DNA of 64,000 bases from Oscillospiraceae bacterium (GTDB lineage: Bacteria; Bacillota; Clostridia; Oscillospirales; Oscillospiraceae), in the NCBI GenBank assembly GCA_902787755.1, contig CADAHL010000001.1, forward strand, positions 1-64,000, read 5' to 3'. Positions 18,157-26,484 of the stretch are shown here, piece after piece. A program made the position numbers and the translations under genes. Numbering within the stretch: the stretch's first letter is position 1; every line of letters begins with the position of its first letter. The notes under the pieces were generated by a model. That model saw only the letters and a program-made list of their open reading frames with translations. It made no database searches and had not been told where the DNA came from.

Positions 18157-19791
18157 ATGAAAAACAGGAGAGTTTTTGCACTGATACTGGCCGCGTGCCT
18201 TCTGGGCTCCGCCCTTTCGGGCTGCGGCGTCTCCGGCGAGCCGGAGGTGATCTACGATGAGGAGCCTTCCGCACAGCCGCAGATGTCCTTTGAGGAACAG
18301 AAGCAGGTCCTGGAGCGGGAGTACGACTGCTGGGCCTTTGCCGATCCCTATGACTGCCCCTGGTACTACACGTTTACGGATCTTGACCACAACGGACTTT
18401 ACGAGGTGCTGGCCGCCTCTACGCAGGGCTCGGGTATCTACACCTATGCCCATTTCTGGGAACTGCTGCCCGACGGCTCCGGGATCCGCAACTGCTGGAC
18501 GGGAAATACCTCGACTGAAGGCCCGGACGACTGGCCGGAGATCATCCAGAATTCCTTGACCTGCTACTATGACGCCGCCACGGACAGCTATTTCTATGTC
18601 TGCGAGGGCGTGACCCGGGACGGCGCGGCCCATTCCTACACGTCCTGGGACGCCCTGCGGCTGAAAAACGGGACTGCCTTCTGGGAACGGCTGGCCAACC
18701 GGGAGCTGAGCTATGGTGAGGACGGCGGCGAGCGCGCCGTCTGTACCGATCCTCAGGGGAACAGTATCAGCCAGGAGGACTACGACAGCGCCTGCGACAG
18801 GCGCTTTGCCGGAATGGAGAAGAGCGGGCTTGCGCTGTCCTGGACCGAGGTGGATACCCGGACAGAGGAGTTCCAGCCGGTGGAGGCCACGCCGAAACCG
18901 GACCCGGAGCCGCAGCAGCCCAATCCCATTACCATCACCAAGCACCCCACCGGGGAGGCGCTGGCCATTGGCGGCAACACCTGGTTCATCGCCCACGCTG
19001 ACGGCGCGGAGCGTCTCGATTGGCAGGTCCTGGATCCGGAGGGGACGGTGTACTCTCTGGAGCAGGCCATGGCGGCGCACCCGGGAATGGAGCTGGAGAT
19101 CCTTCCCGAGGATACCATCGCGCTGCGCAGCACGCCGCTGTCCATGAACGGCTGGGCGATCCAGGCCCGCTTTGAAGGGCAGGGCTATACCGCACTGTCG
19201 GAGCCGGCCTACGTCTATGTGGGCGACTATGTGACGCTCTACGGCCCAGTGATCGAGGCCTATCGGGAACTGTACGACGGCGGCCACCGGGGCGATTCCG
19301 GGTATGCCTTCTCCCGTGGTCTGTCGGAAATGACGGCGTATTCCGAGGGGGTAGGCTATGCCATGAAGGACCTGGACAGGGACGGCGTCCCCGAACTGAT
19401 CGTGGCCGGGATGGGGACCCGGGAGGGTGCCGACCGGGTGGTGTACGGCCTGTACACCCTGTCGGATTCCCAACCGGTGAATCTGGCCACCTCCATGGCC
19501 CGGATGCGCTATTACGTACGAACCGACAGCTCTGTTTACTATGAGGGCTCCGGCGGCGCGGCCTATTCCTATAACTGCGTACAGAGAATCGCCGGCGGCG
19601 TCCTGGAGGATGTGGAGATACTGTTCACTGACCTGGATGAGAACAACAATCCGGTGTACTACTATCAGCAGGGCCACAGCGAGAGCTATCCCAGCGAACG
19701 CAGCGAAGGGATCAGCCAGACCGATTACCAGTCCAGGCTGAGCACCATGGAGAGTTTGATCTACCAGCCGATCCTGACCAGGATCGCATGA
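18157..19791 (+). CDS. Large lipoprotein of unknown function
   Basis: This 544-residue protein begins with a lipoprotein signal (ALILAACLLGSALSGCG). The mature part is beta-rich with EF-hand-like Asp-rich segments (TDLDHNGLYE, DLDRDGVPE, FTDLDENNN) that resemble calcium-binding or integrin-like FG-GAP motifs. A Pro/Gln linker (about 245-255) divides two parts. It is likely anchored outside the cell. The downstream thioredoxin-like lipoprotein starts 17 bases after its stop, so the two may be cotranscribed. Confidence 0.8.
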   Translation: MKNRRVFALILAACLLGSALSGCGVSGEPEVIYDEEPSAQPQMSFEEQKQVLEREYDCWAFADPYDCPWYYTFTDLDHNGLYEVLAASTQGSGIYTYAHFWELLPDGSGIRNCWTGNTSTEGPDDWPEIIQNSLTCYYDAATDSYFYVCEGVTRDGAAHSYTSWDALRLKNGTAFWERLANRELSYGEDGGERAVCTDPQGNSISQEDYDSACDRRFAGMEKSGLALSWTEVDTRTEEFQPVEATPKPDPEPQQPNPITITKHPTGEALAIGGNTWFIAHADGAERLDWQVLDPEGTVYSLEQAMAAHPGMELEILPEDTIALRSTPLSMNGWAIQARFEGQGYTALSEPAYVYVGDYVTLYGPVIEAYRELYDGGHRGDSGYAFSRGLSEMTAYSEGVGYAMKDLDRDGVPELIVAGMGTREGADRVVYGLYTLSDSQPVNLATSMARMRYYVRTDSSVYYEGSGGAAYSYNCVQRIAGGVLEDVEILFTDLDENNNPVYYYQQGHSESYPSERSEGISQTDYQSRLSTMESLIYQPILTRIA

Positions 19792-19808
19792 CCGGGAGGA
19801 GGGTTTAT

Positions 19809-20390
19809 ATGAAAAAACGCAATATCCTTGCCCTGCTGCTGACGGCGGCGCTGGCGCTGAGTCTGTGCGCCTGCGGAAGCCAGTCCGGGCAGAGCCCGAC
19901 TCCGGCGGAGGAACCCGCCCCGGAGGCGGTGCCCGCGCCCCAGGAGCCGGCGGCGGAGGAGACCGAGCCGGTGCCCGAAGCCGCCGCGGGTCTGAGCTTT
20001 TCCACCACCGACCGGGAGGACAATGCCTGGGACGAGAGCTGCTTTCAACAGGCGGAGCTGACCATGATCAACTTCTGGGAGCCCTGGTGCCCGCCCTGCG
20101 TGGGAGAGATGCCCGAGCTGGAGAAGCTGTATGAAAACTACCAGGACAGGGGCTTTCAGATCCTGGGCGTGTATGCCACGCCGAATCAGGAGGAGGATGT
20201 GGATGCCATCCTCACCGACGCCGGCATCACCTACCCGATCCTTCACTATTGTTCGGAATTTGACCAGTTCCAGACCGGCTACGTTCCCACGACCGTCTTT
20301 GTGAACGGCCGGGGCGAGGTCGTAGGCTCCACCCAGATCGGTTCCCTGGACTATGCCTCCTGGGCCGCTCTCGTGGAGGACCTGCTATGA
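19809..20390 (+). CDS. TlpA-like thioredoxin-fold lipoprotein
   Basis: This 193-residue protein has a lipobox (LSLCACGS), a Glu/Pro/Ala-rich linker, then a thioredoxin fold with the active-site motif WCPPC and the cis-Pro region GYVPTTVFVNG. It would reduce or shuttle disulfides outside the membrane. ATG 19809 follows GGGAGGAGGG. Its stop overlaps the start of the next gene (ATGA), and the operon continues with a 45-residue CXXC peptide and a 4Fe-4S membrane protein, suggesting an electron-transfer chain across the membrane. Confidence 0.9.
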   Translation: MKKRNILALLLTAALALSLCACGSQSGQSPTPAEEPAPEAVPAPQEPAAEETEPVPEAAAGLSFSTTDREDNAWDESCFQQAELTMINFWEPWCPPCVGEMPELEKLYENYQDRGFQILGVYATPNQEEDVDAILTDAGITYPILHYCSEFDQFQTGYVPTTVFVNGRGEVVGSTQIGSLDYASWAALVEDLL

Positions 20391-20524
20391 AAAGCCGGCT
20401 TCCGGCCCTGGCCCTGATGCTGGCGGGGCTGGGCCTGACCCTGACCGGGATCCTGCTGGGCCAGCCCGGAGGGGTGCTGATGAAAGCGGCGCGGATCTGT
20501 ATGGAGTGTGTGGGCCTTGGATAA
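20387..20524 (+). CDS. CD1871A-type CXXC-motif small membrane protein (45 aa)
   Basis: This 45-residue peptide is missed by usual length cut-offs. It has one membrane helix (LALMLAGLGLTLTGILLG) and a C-terminal ICMEC motif just before the end. The pattern matches small CXXC proteins known from Clostridioides (CD1871A type) that lie between thioredoxin-like and 4Fe-4S genes. Its ATG overlaps the TlpA stop (ATGA), and its 3' end overlaps the start of the ferredoxin-type gene, so it is translationally coupled to both. It probably passes electrons between the two partners. Confidence 0.8.
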   Translation: MKSRLPALALMLAGLGLTLTGILLGQPGGVLMKAARICMECVGLG

Positions 20525-21389
20525 CAAACATCGTTTCGGCATCCAGGCGGCGGCAACGCTCCTGCAGAATGCCAACTTCAAGGGCTTTTTCCAGGGCGGG
20601 ATCTATTCGGGTCCCGTCAAGCAGGTCTGCGTACCGGGCCTGAACTGCTATTCCTGTCCCGGCGCGGTGGGAGCCTGTCCCATCGGCTCCCTGCAGAGCT
20701 TCCTGGACGCCCGGACCTTTCGGCTCCCCTACTATGTGGTGGGACTTCTGATCTTTTTCGGCGCTCTCCTGGGCAGAGCGGTCTGCGGCTTTCTGTGTCC
20801 CTTCGGCTGGATCCAGGAGCTGATCGGCCTGATCCCGGTGAAGAAGCGAAACCGCTTTCGCCTGGATCCGTCCCTGCGCTGGGTAAAATACGGAGTGCTG
20901 GCCGTGCTGGTGATCGGCCTGCCCCTGGGCCTGAAGCTGGTGCCCTATTTCTGCAAGTATCTCTGCCCCTCCGGCACTTTGGCAGGCTGGATGCTGGCGG
21001 CCAGAGATTCTATCCTGCGCTCTCAGCTGGGAGCGCTGTTTACCTGGAAGAGCGCCGTTCTGATCGCCGTGATCACGGCCAGTCTGTTTATCTGGAGACC
21101 GTTCTGCAAATATCTCTGTCCGCTCGGGGCGATCTACGGACTGTTTAACCGGGTCTCTCTGGTTCGGATGGAGCTGGATCGGGACCGCTGTGTCGGCTGT
21201 GGGGCCTGTGCCGGGGTCTGCCGCATGTGTGTGGATCCCTCCCGGGAGCCCAACAGTGCCGAGTGTATCCGCTGCGGGGATTGTGTCCGGACCTGTCCGA
21301 TGCAGGCGCTGCAGCTGGGTGTTCGCCCGATGAAGAAGACGTCGGGAGACGGGAAGCACACAAACAAATCAAAAACAAATCGAGGTTAA
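20517..21389 (+). CDS. Membrane 4Fe-4S protein, NapH/YccM-like
   Basis: This 290-residue protein has the N-terminal VCVPGLNCYSCPGAVGACP cysteine cluster, about five membrane helices with a repeated CXXXCP pattern (FCKYLCPSG, CKYLCPLG), and two C-terminal 4Fe-4S sites (CVGCGACAGVC and CIRCGDCVRTCP). NapH-like proteins move electrons across the membrane. The start is taken as TTG 20517, ten bases after GGAG; a GTG at 20508 would be too close to that site. It ends the redox operon with the TlpA-like and CXXC genes and is followed one base later by a lipoprotein. Confidence 0.9.
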   Translation: MDNKHRFGIQAAATLLQNANFKGFFQGGIYSGPVKQVCVPGLNCYSCPGAVGACPIGSLQSFLDARTFRLPYYVVGLLIFFGALLGRAVCGFLCPFGWIQELIGLIPVKKRNRFRLDPSLRWVKYGVLAVLVIGLPLGLKLVPYFCKYLCPSGTLAGWMLAARDSILRSQLGALFTWKSAVLIAVITASLFIWRPFCKYLCPLGAIYGLFNRVSLVRMELDRDRCVGCGACAGVCRMCVDPSREPNSAECIRCGDCVRTCPMQALQLGVRPMKKTSGDGKHTNKSKTNRG

Positions 21390-21390
21390 A

Positions 21391-22338
21391 ATGATGAAAA
21401 AATGGATCTGCTTTGTTCTGATGACCGCGATATTGGCCACTTTCTGCGCCTGCGGGACGCAGAGCGCGCCTGAGGAGGAGACTCCGGCCGTCGGTATGCC
21501 AAACCCCTGGCGCGACTGCACGCTGGATGAGGCGCTGGAGCACGTCGCCGTGCCCTTCCGCGCGCCGGAGGGATCTGAAAGCGAAAGCTGGCGCCTGATG
21601 GAATCTTCCGAGGGCGACCTGGCGGAGCTGCGCTTTACCTGGGACGGCCTGGACTTTACCGCACGGGCAAAGAAGACGGAGGCGCCGGAGGATATTTCCG
21701 GAATGTATTACAGCTGGAATGAGGAAGTGAGCTTCACACTGCAGAATGAGGCTGAGGGAACCCTCTACCGGCTGGCGGGGGAGGCGCAGACCATCGAGCT
21801 GTGCCTCTGGTATGACCGCCAGGCCGGGGCGTCCTGTTCTCTCTCGGTGTCCGCCGCGGATCTTGACGGATTCGATTTGATCGCCGCCGTGGAGGCTATG
21901 ACCTGGGAGCAGCTGCCCCCGGATACCCGTCCCGTCCCTTCCGCCCAAACCCTGGTGGATGAGTATTTCCGGGTGGTGGGGGCCTATCACATGGGGACCG
22001 CCGGCTCTTCTCTGGCGAAGGCAAAGGCGGCCTGCGATGTCGTGGGCTTTGCCGCCGGACAGAAGCTCTCCGGCGCCCACATCCCCTCCCTGCGACAGAA
22101 TCTGCTTCAAGCATGGGAAAGCCTCAGCGAGGATGAGCGCACCTACTTTGATGAAAATTTCCTGGATCTGGTGCTTTACATCCAGACCTGCACAACAGAC
22201 TGGGAACAGAACAGGGGAATCTTTGAGGACGCGGGCGTGGCGGAGGAGATGGAAAAGCTGCTGAACGATCCCGACGCCATGGAGTCCTGGAACGTACTGC
22301 AGTCCAACACCGTGACGCTGGGCAATTCCGAGGGCTGA
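21391..22338 (+). CDS. Lipoprotein of redox operon
   Basis: This 315-residue protein has a lipoprotein signal (VLMTAILATFCACGT). The first domain (about 40-170) includes NPWRDCTLDEA and LRFTWDGLDFTARAK, a pattern I associate with DUF4367-like lipoproteins; the second half is helical and acidic (LRQNLLQAWESLSEDERTYFDENF). It starts one base after the 4Fe-4S gene stop, so it belongs to the same transcript, but its role in redox transfer is unknown. Confidence 0.75.
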   Translation: MMKKWICFVLMTAILATFCACGTQSAPEEETPAVGMPNPWRDCTLDEALEHVAVPFRAPEGSESESWRLMESSEGDLAELRFTWDGLDFTARAKKTEAPEDISGMYYSWNEEVSFTLQNEAEGTLYRLAGEAQTIELCLWYDRQAGASCSLSVSAADLDGFDLIAAVEAMTWEQLPPDTRPVPSAQTLVDEYFRVVGAYHMGTAGSSLAKAKAACDVVGFAAGQKLSGAHIPSLRQNLLQAWESLSEDERTYFDENFLDLVLYIQTCTTDWEQNRGIFEDAGVAEEMEKLLNDPDAMESWNVLQSNTVTLGNSEG

Positions 22339-22386
22339 GCCCGGGCGCGAGGCGTGCCCATCGGCAAGATTCGACTTCGGTATCAC

Positions 22387-22415
22387 TTGATTCTCCTGTG
22401 AGCCTGTGTTATTTT
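22387..22415 (+). promoter_or_regulatory. Promoter of yvcK-like gene
   Basis: TTGATT (22387-22392) and TATTTT (22410-22415) are 17 bases apart. Confidence 0.6.
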
Positions 22416-22450
22416 AACTCTGTTCTGCGGATTGGAGTGTATGGGATTCT

Positions 22451-23398
22451 ATGAAAAAAGTTGTGGTTTTCGGCGGCGGCACGGGGATCTCCTGTCTGCT
22501 GTCCGGGCTGAAGCTGTTTCCGGTGGACGTGACCGCGGTCATCACGGTCAGCGATAACGGGAGCAGTACCGGCGTTCTGAAAAAGGAACTGGATATCCCG
22601 GCGGTGGGCGATGTGGGAAAGGTCCTGTTGTCCATGGCCAATGTGGACGATGACTTTGTCTCGCTGCTGCGCTATCGGTTCAGCAAGGAAGGAAGCCTGT
22701 ACAATCACCCGGTTCGCAATATTCTGCTGGCGGCGCTGATCGACCTGAAGGGGAATCTGACCGAAGCCACGCGATACATGGCGGGCCTTCTGAATATCAA
22801 GGGTACGGTCCTGCCGCTGACGGAGGATAAGGTAGAGCTGGTGGGAAAAAGCCGGGGAAAGGACTACTTCGGCGAAGAAGAGGTCAGCGCGAACGTCAAG
22901 CATATCCGAAAGCTGACCTATGACCACAGCATCCATGTGGTGGATGAGATCGAGGGGAAGATCGCGGAGGCGGACCTGATCATCTTCAGTCCCGGCAGCC
23001 TTTACACCAGTATCCTTCCGCATCTGCTTGCGCCCGAGATCTGCCAGGCTTTGGCGGAGACGAAAGCGCCGCTGATGTACGTGGCCAACCTGGTCACTCA
23101 GCCCGGGGAAACGGATGGCTACACCGTGGGGGATCATCTTCGGATCCTGAATCAGTATCTGAAGAAAAGGAAAATCGATGTTGTTCTGGCCAACAACGCC
23201 GAGATCGACCCGGTCATCACGGAGAAATACATCACAACGGAGAACAAGCGCATTGTACCCATCGACGAGGACCGGATCGAAAAGATGGGGACCCGGATAA
23301 TACAGGACGGGATCTTCTGCATCGATGAGGAGAAGATCCGCCACAATGCAATGAAGACCGCCTTTCTGATTTTCTCCTATCTGATGGAAGGGGAATGA
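22451..23398 (+). CDS. yvcK: YvcK/CofD-like protein (gluconeogenesis factor)
   Basis: This 315-residue protein has the nucleotide-sugar binding N terminus VVVFGGGTGISCLLSGLK, the TVSDNGSSTGVLK block, YNHPVRNILLAAL and FSPGSLYTSILPHLL. YvcK proteins bind UDP-sugars and help balance carbon flow into cell wall precursors. In many Firmicutes yvcK lies between rapZ and whiA; here neither neighbour is present, and it has its own promoter and terminator. The next gene encodes a hexokinase, perhaps fitting a sugar-metabolism theme. Confidence 0.92.
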   Translation: MKKVVVFGGGTGISCLLSGLKLFPVDVTAVITVSDNGSSTGVLKKELDIPAVGDVGKVLLSMANVDDDFVSLLRYRFSKEGSLYNHPVRNILLAALIDLKGNLTEATRYMAGLLNIKGTVLPLTEDKVELVGKSRGKDYFGEEEVSANVKHIRKLTYDHSIHVVDEIEGKIAEADLIIFSPGSLYTSILPHLLAPEICQALAETKAPLMYVANLVTQPGETDGYTVGDHLRILNQYLKKRKIDVVLANNAEIDPVITEKYITTENKRIVPIDEDRIEKMGTRIIQDGIFCIDEEKIRHNAMKTAFLIFSYLMEGE

Positions 23399-23405
23399 CA
23401 GCCAT

Positions 23406-23434
23406 ACAGCCGCCCGACCACGGGCGGCTGTTTT
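23406..23434 (+). terminator. Terminator after yvcK
   Basis: ACAGCCGCCCG pairs with CGGGCGGCTGT over a 4-base loop followed by TTTT. Confidence 0.88.
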
Positions 23435-23532
23435 CGCGGGAGGAAAATGGAAAAACTGTCTATTTGGGTCTTTTCTTTCCTGGGTTTTCTGTTATAATGA
23501 AAAAAGATGTTTGCCTGAAAAGGAGAAGGACT

Positions 23533-24795
23533 ATGAGCAGCGAAAAAGCGCTTTCCTTTCTGACCAAATATGAGATGGGACCGGAAACCGTGCGTCCGGC
23601 GGAAATGGCGCCGGAGATGACGCGCGAGATGGAGCGCGGGCTTCGCGGTGAGGGCGGCAGCCTCGCCATGATCCCGACCTATCTGTCCGACCATGGACAG
23701 CTTCCGCTTGATCAGCCGGTAGCGGTCATTGACGCGGGCGGAACCAACTTCCGGAGGGCCCTGGTCTCGTTTACGGAGAATGGAGTCCGGGAAGAGGAAC
23801 TGAAAAAATGGAGGATGCCCGGTATTGAGCGTCCGACCTCCTGGGACGAATTTATCCGCTTTACCGCCGACGCGGTGGAACCCCTGATGGACCGCACGGA
23901 CAAGATCGGCTTCTGTTTCTCCTATTCCGCGGAGATCACCCCGGATATGGACGGGCGGGTACTGCGGATCGACAAAGAAGTTGTGATCGAGGGCTGCGAG
24001 GGCCGGCTGGTTGGCGCTTCTCTTCTCGGCGAGCTGGAGCGGCGCGGGATCCGGGGAAAGAAGATCGTGATCCTCAACGATACGGTGGCCGTGCAGCTGG
24101 GCGGCCTGGCTCAGAAGGGCAGCGATGGCGTGAACGTGATCGGCCAGGTCAGCGGCACCGGGACCAATACCTGCTGCGCGCTGCCGGAAAAACGGATCCC
24201 GAAGCTCGGACGGGACCGAGACCGGAGGATGATCGTCAATCTGGAATCCGGTATGTACGACGGGATCCGGGGCGGCTATTTTGACAGAAAGCTGGACCAG
24301 GAGAGTCACAACCCGGGACAGAAGCATTTTGAGAAGCTGACCGCCGGCGTCTATCTGGGAGAGCTGTGCCATCTGATGCTCTTGAAAGCGGCCGAGGAAG
24401 GGCTCCTCTGCCCGAAGAGCGCAGAGAAGGTCAGGGCGCTGGGGCATATCGACTCTGCGGTGATCGAGGCCTGGTCCATGGGCGAGAAAATGGATCAGAT
24501 CGCCGACGGTGAGGACGACGCGGCTTTTGTGCGCGACATCTGCCGTGCTGTTTTCGAGCGCTCCGCCCGGCTTATGTGCCTGAACCTGGCGGCCATTGTG
24601 CTGTTGACCGGGGAGAAAAAGCTGGCCGTATGCGCCGAAGGCTCTCTGGTGCAGAAGGGCAGATACTATCAGGCTGCGCTTACCCGCCTCATTGACGAGG
24701 AGATCTGCGGAAAGCTGGGGCGGAAGCTGAGCCTCCGGATCGGAGATGAATCCACGCTTTCCGGCTCCGCTGCCGCCGCGCTGCTGAATCTCTGA
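23533..24795 (+). CDS. Hexokinase family protein (eukaryote-like type)
   Basis: This 420-residue kinase has the phosphate-1 motif VAVIDAGGTNFRRALV, the sugar-binding NDTVAVQLGGLAQ and GTGTNTCCALPEKRIPKL, and an adenosine region (ICRAVFERSARLMCLNLAA with LAVCAEGS). This arrangement is the hexokinase PF00349/PF03727 type rather than the ROK type usual in bacteria. It would phosphorylate glucose or related hexoses with ATP. ATG 23533 follows AGGAGAAGG; TATAAT at 23493-23498 is the likely -10. It is convergent with spoVAE across a terminator. Confidence 0.88.
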   Translation: MSSEKALSFLTKYEMGPETVRPAEMAPEMTREMERGLRGEGGSLAMIPTYLSDHGQLPLDQPVAVIDAGGTNFRRALVSFTENGVREEELKKWRMPGIERPTSWDEFIRFTADAVEPLMDRTDKIGFCFSYSAEITPDMDGRVLRIDKEVVIEGCEGRLVGASLLGELERRGIRGKKIVILNDTVAVQLGGLAQKGSDGVNVIGQVSGTGTNTCCALPEKRIPKLGRDRDRRMIVNLESGMYDGIRGGYFDRKLDQESHNPGQKHFEKLTAGVYLGELCHLMLLKAAEEGLLCPKSAEKVRALGHIDSAVIEAWSMGEKMDQIADGEDDAAFVRDICRAVFERSARLMCLNLAAIVLLTGEKKLAVCAEGSLVQKGRYYQAALTRLIDEEICGKLGRKLSLRIGDESTLSGSAAAALLNL

Positions 24796-24859
24796 AAAGA
24801 ACAGCGTTCGAAGCGGAAAGAGATACCAGCTCGGCGCTGAAAATCTGATTCAATCAAAG

Positions 24860-24893
24860 AACAACCGTTCCGACCTCTGCCGGAACGGTTGTT
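24860..24893. terminator. Bidirectional terminator (hexokinase / spoVAE)
   Basis: AACAACCGTTCCG pairs perfectly with its complement over an 8-base loop, with A and T runs on both sides. Confidence 0.88.
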
Positions 24894-24898
24894 TGCCC

Positions 24899-25270
24899 TT
24901 ATCGGGTCTTGTCCTTCGGCTTTCCCAACAGCGCCGCGAGCAAAGCGAAGAACACCGCAGCGCAGATCCCGCCGGAGGCGGCGGTGAAGCCGCCGGTAAA
25001 AACGCCGAGCAGCCCCTTCTCCGATACGGCTTTCCGGACGCCCTTGGCCAGCGTGTTTCCAAAGCCGGTCAGCGGTACGGTGGCTCCCGCCCCGGCCCAC
25101 TCCACCAGTGGGCGGTACAGATCCAAAGCTCCCATCACGACGCCCAGAACCACAAAAGCGCTGAGGATCCTGGCCGGGGTGAGCTTGGTCTGGTCGATCA
25201 GCACCTGACCGAATACGCAGAAAAAGCCTCCCACGGCAAATACCTTCACATACATCCAAAGACTGCTCAT
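24899..25270 (-). CDS. spoVAE: Stage V sporulation protein AE
   Basis: This 123-residue membrane protein has about four hydrophobic helices (VKVFAVGGFFCVFGQVLI, ILSAFVVLGVVMGAL, then two Gly/Ala-rich segments) and the conserved PLTGFGNTLAKGV. It is part of the SpoVA channel that moves dipicolinic acid into the forespore and out during germination. ATG 25270 is chosen because AGGAGGG precedes it; an upstream in-frame start has no site. It directly follows spoVAD (1 base gap). No spoVAC lies upstream, which is unusual. Confidence 0.92.
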   Translation of the reverse strand: MSSLWMYVKVFAVGGFFCVFGQVLIDQTKLTPARILSAFVVLGVVMGALDLYRPLVEWAGAGATVPLTGFGNTLAKGVRKAVSEKGLLGVFTGGFTAASGGICAAVFFALLAALLGKPKDKTR

Positions 25271-25271
25271 C

Positions 25272-26285
25272 TCAGTCCCTCCTCTCCAGGACCACCGCAT
25301 GGCAGATCCCGGGAATACTGCCGCCCTGCTGGGAGCTGGTCGGGGACATGAGCGCGCCGGTGGCGGCAAACAGGACCCGCCGCCAGATCCCTTTCTCCAG
25401 GCAGGGCAGAATATGACCGCACAGGACGGAGGCGCTGCACCCGCAGCCGGAGCCGCCGGCGTTTACTTCCTGGGTCGACAGGTCGTAGATCAGAACACCG
25501 CAGTCCATATAGGACGCGCCCGGGCCAAGACCCCGCTGCTCCAGCTGGTGCTCCAGGAGGTCATGGCCCAGCGCACCCAGATCCCCGGTGAAAAACGCGT
25601 CGTAATCAGCCGGACCGCGCCCGGTGTCGGCAAAGTGTGCGCAAAGCGTATCCAGCGCCGCGGGCACCATGGCGCTGCCCATGGCGTTGGGATCCTTGAT
25701 CCCCGCGTCCACGATCCGACCGGGAGTGACCATGGGGATCGTGACGCCGGAGTCACCGGCGCTTACCATGACGGCCCCGGAGCCGGTAACGGTCCATTGG
25801 GAGCTGGGGGTGCGCTGTCCGCCGTACTCCAGAGGAAAACGATACTGGCGCTCGGCCGAACAGAAATGGGATCCGGTCAGGGCAAGGCAGCACTCCGCGT
25901 AACCAGCGGCCACATGGCAGGCCGAAAGGACAAGCGCTTCCGCCATGGTGGAACAGGCGCCGTACAGCCCAAAGTAGGGGACGGAGGAATCCTTCATCGC
26001 GAAGGAAGAACTGACGCATTGATTGAGCAGATCTCCGGCAAAGATCGCGTCCAGCTCTGAGGGCGCGCACCCGGCCTTGTCGCAGCAGAGCTGAAAGCAT
26101 TGCTTCAGCATGTGGCTCTCCGCCATTTCCCAGGTCTTCTCCCCGAAATAGGAGTCCTCCGAGATGGCGTCAAAACCATGGCGCAGCGGCCCTTCTCCCT
26201 CCTTCTTGCCCACCACGGAAGCGTAGGACCGGATCACCGGGGCCCGGGTGAACAGCAGGCTGCGTTGTCCCAAACGCTGCTGCAT
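25272..26285 (-). CDS. spoVAD: Stage V sporulation protein AD
   Basis: This 337-residue thiolase-fold protein binds dipicolinic acid in the SpoVA complex. Family marks include YASVVGKKEGEGPL, SYFGEKTWEMAESHM, FAGDLLNQCVSSSF, YGACSTMAEAL and the C-terminal GCGCSASVL. ATG 26285 follows GAGGAGAATG; an upstream in-frame start is rejected. A SigG-like promoter lies about 40-65 bases upstream. It is the first gene of the operon, with spoVAE immediately after, whereas the common order is spoVAC-spoVAD-spoVAE. Confidence 0.94.
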   Translation of the reverse strand: MQQRLGQRSLLFTRAPVIRSYASVVGKKEGEGPLRHGFDAISEDSYFGEKTWEMAESHMLKQCFQLCCDKAGCAPSELDAIFAGDLLNQCVSSSFAMKDSSVPYFGLYGACSTMAEALVLSACHVAAGYAECCLALTGSHFCSAERQYRFPLEYGGQRTPSSQWTVTGSGAVMVSAGDSGVTIPMVTPGRIVDAGIKDPNAMGSAMVPAALDTLCAHFADTGRGPADYDAFFTGDLGALGHDLLEHQLEQRGLGPGASYMDCGVLIYDLSTQEVNAGGSGCGCSASVLCGHILPCLEKGIWRRVLFAATGALMSPTSSQQGGSIPGICHAVVLERRD

Positions 26286-26321
26286 AGCACATTCTCCTCT
26301 CTGTAAACGATGGAATATCTC

Positions 26322-26350
26322 TATTATTTCCAGCATGGCCGAAAACATGC
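26322..26350 (-). promoter_or_regulatory. SigG-like promoter of spoVAD-spoVAE
   Basis: On the minus strand GCATG (26346-26350) and AATAATA (26322-26328) are 17 bases apart, close to the SigG pattern GHATR and CATWHTA (one mismatch). Forespore expression of spoVA genes by SigG is established for Bacillus. Confidence 0.5.
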
Positions 26351-26484
26351 CGGGAATCGGCGGCGCGCCGATGTTTTTCCACCAACGGGTGAGACGGCTG
26401 GAAAACTGGGTGATTGCAATTCGCCGGAGCTTTTCGTATCATAAAAGCGCAATCAGGAAAACGATTCCGGAAGGAGGATGGAAT

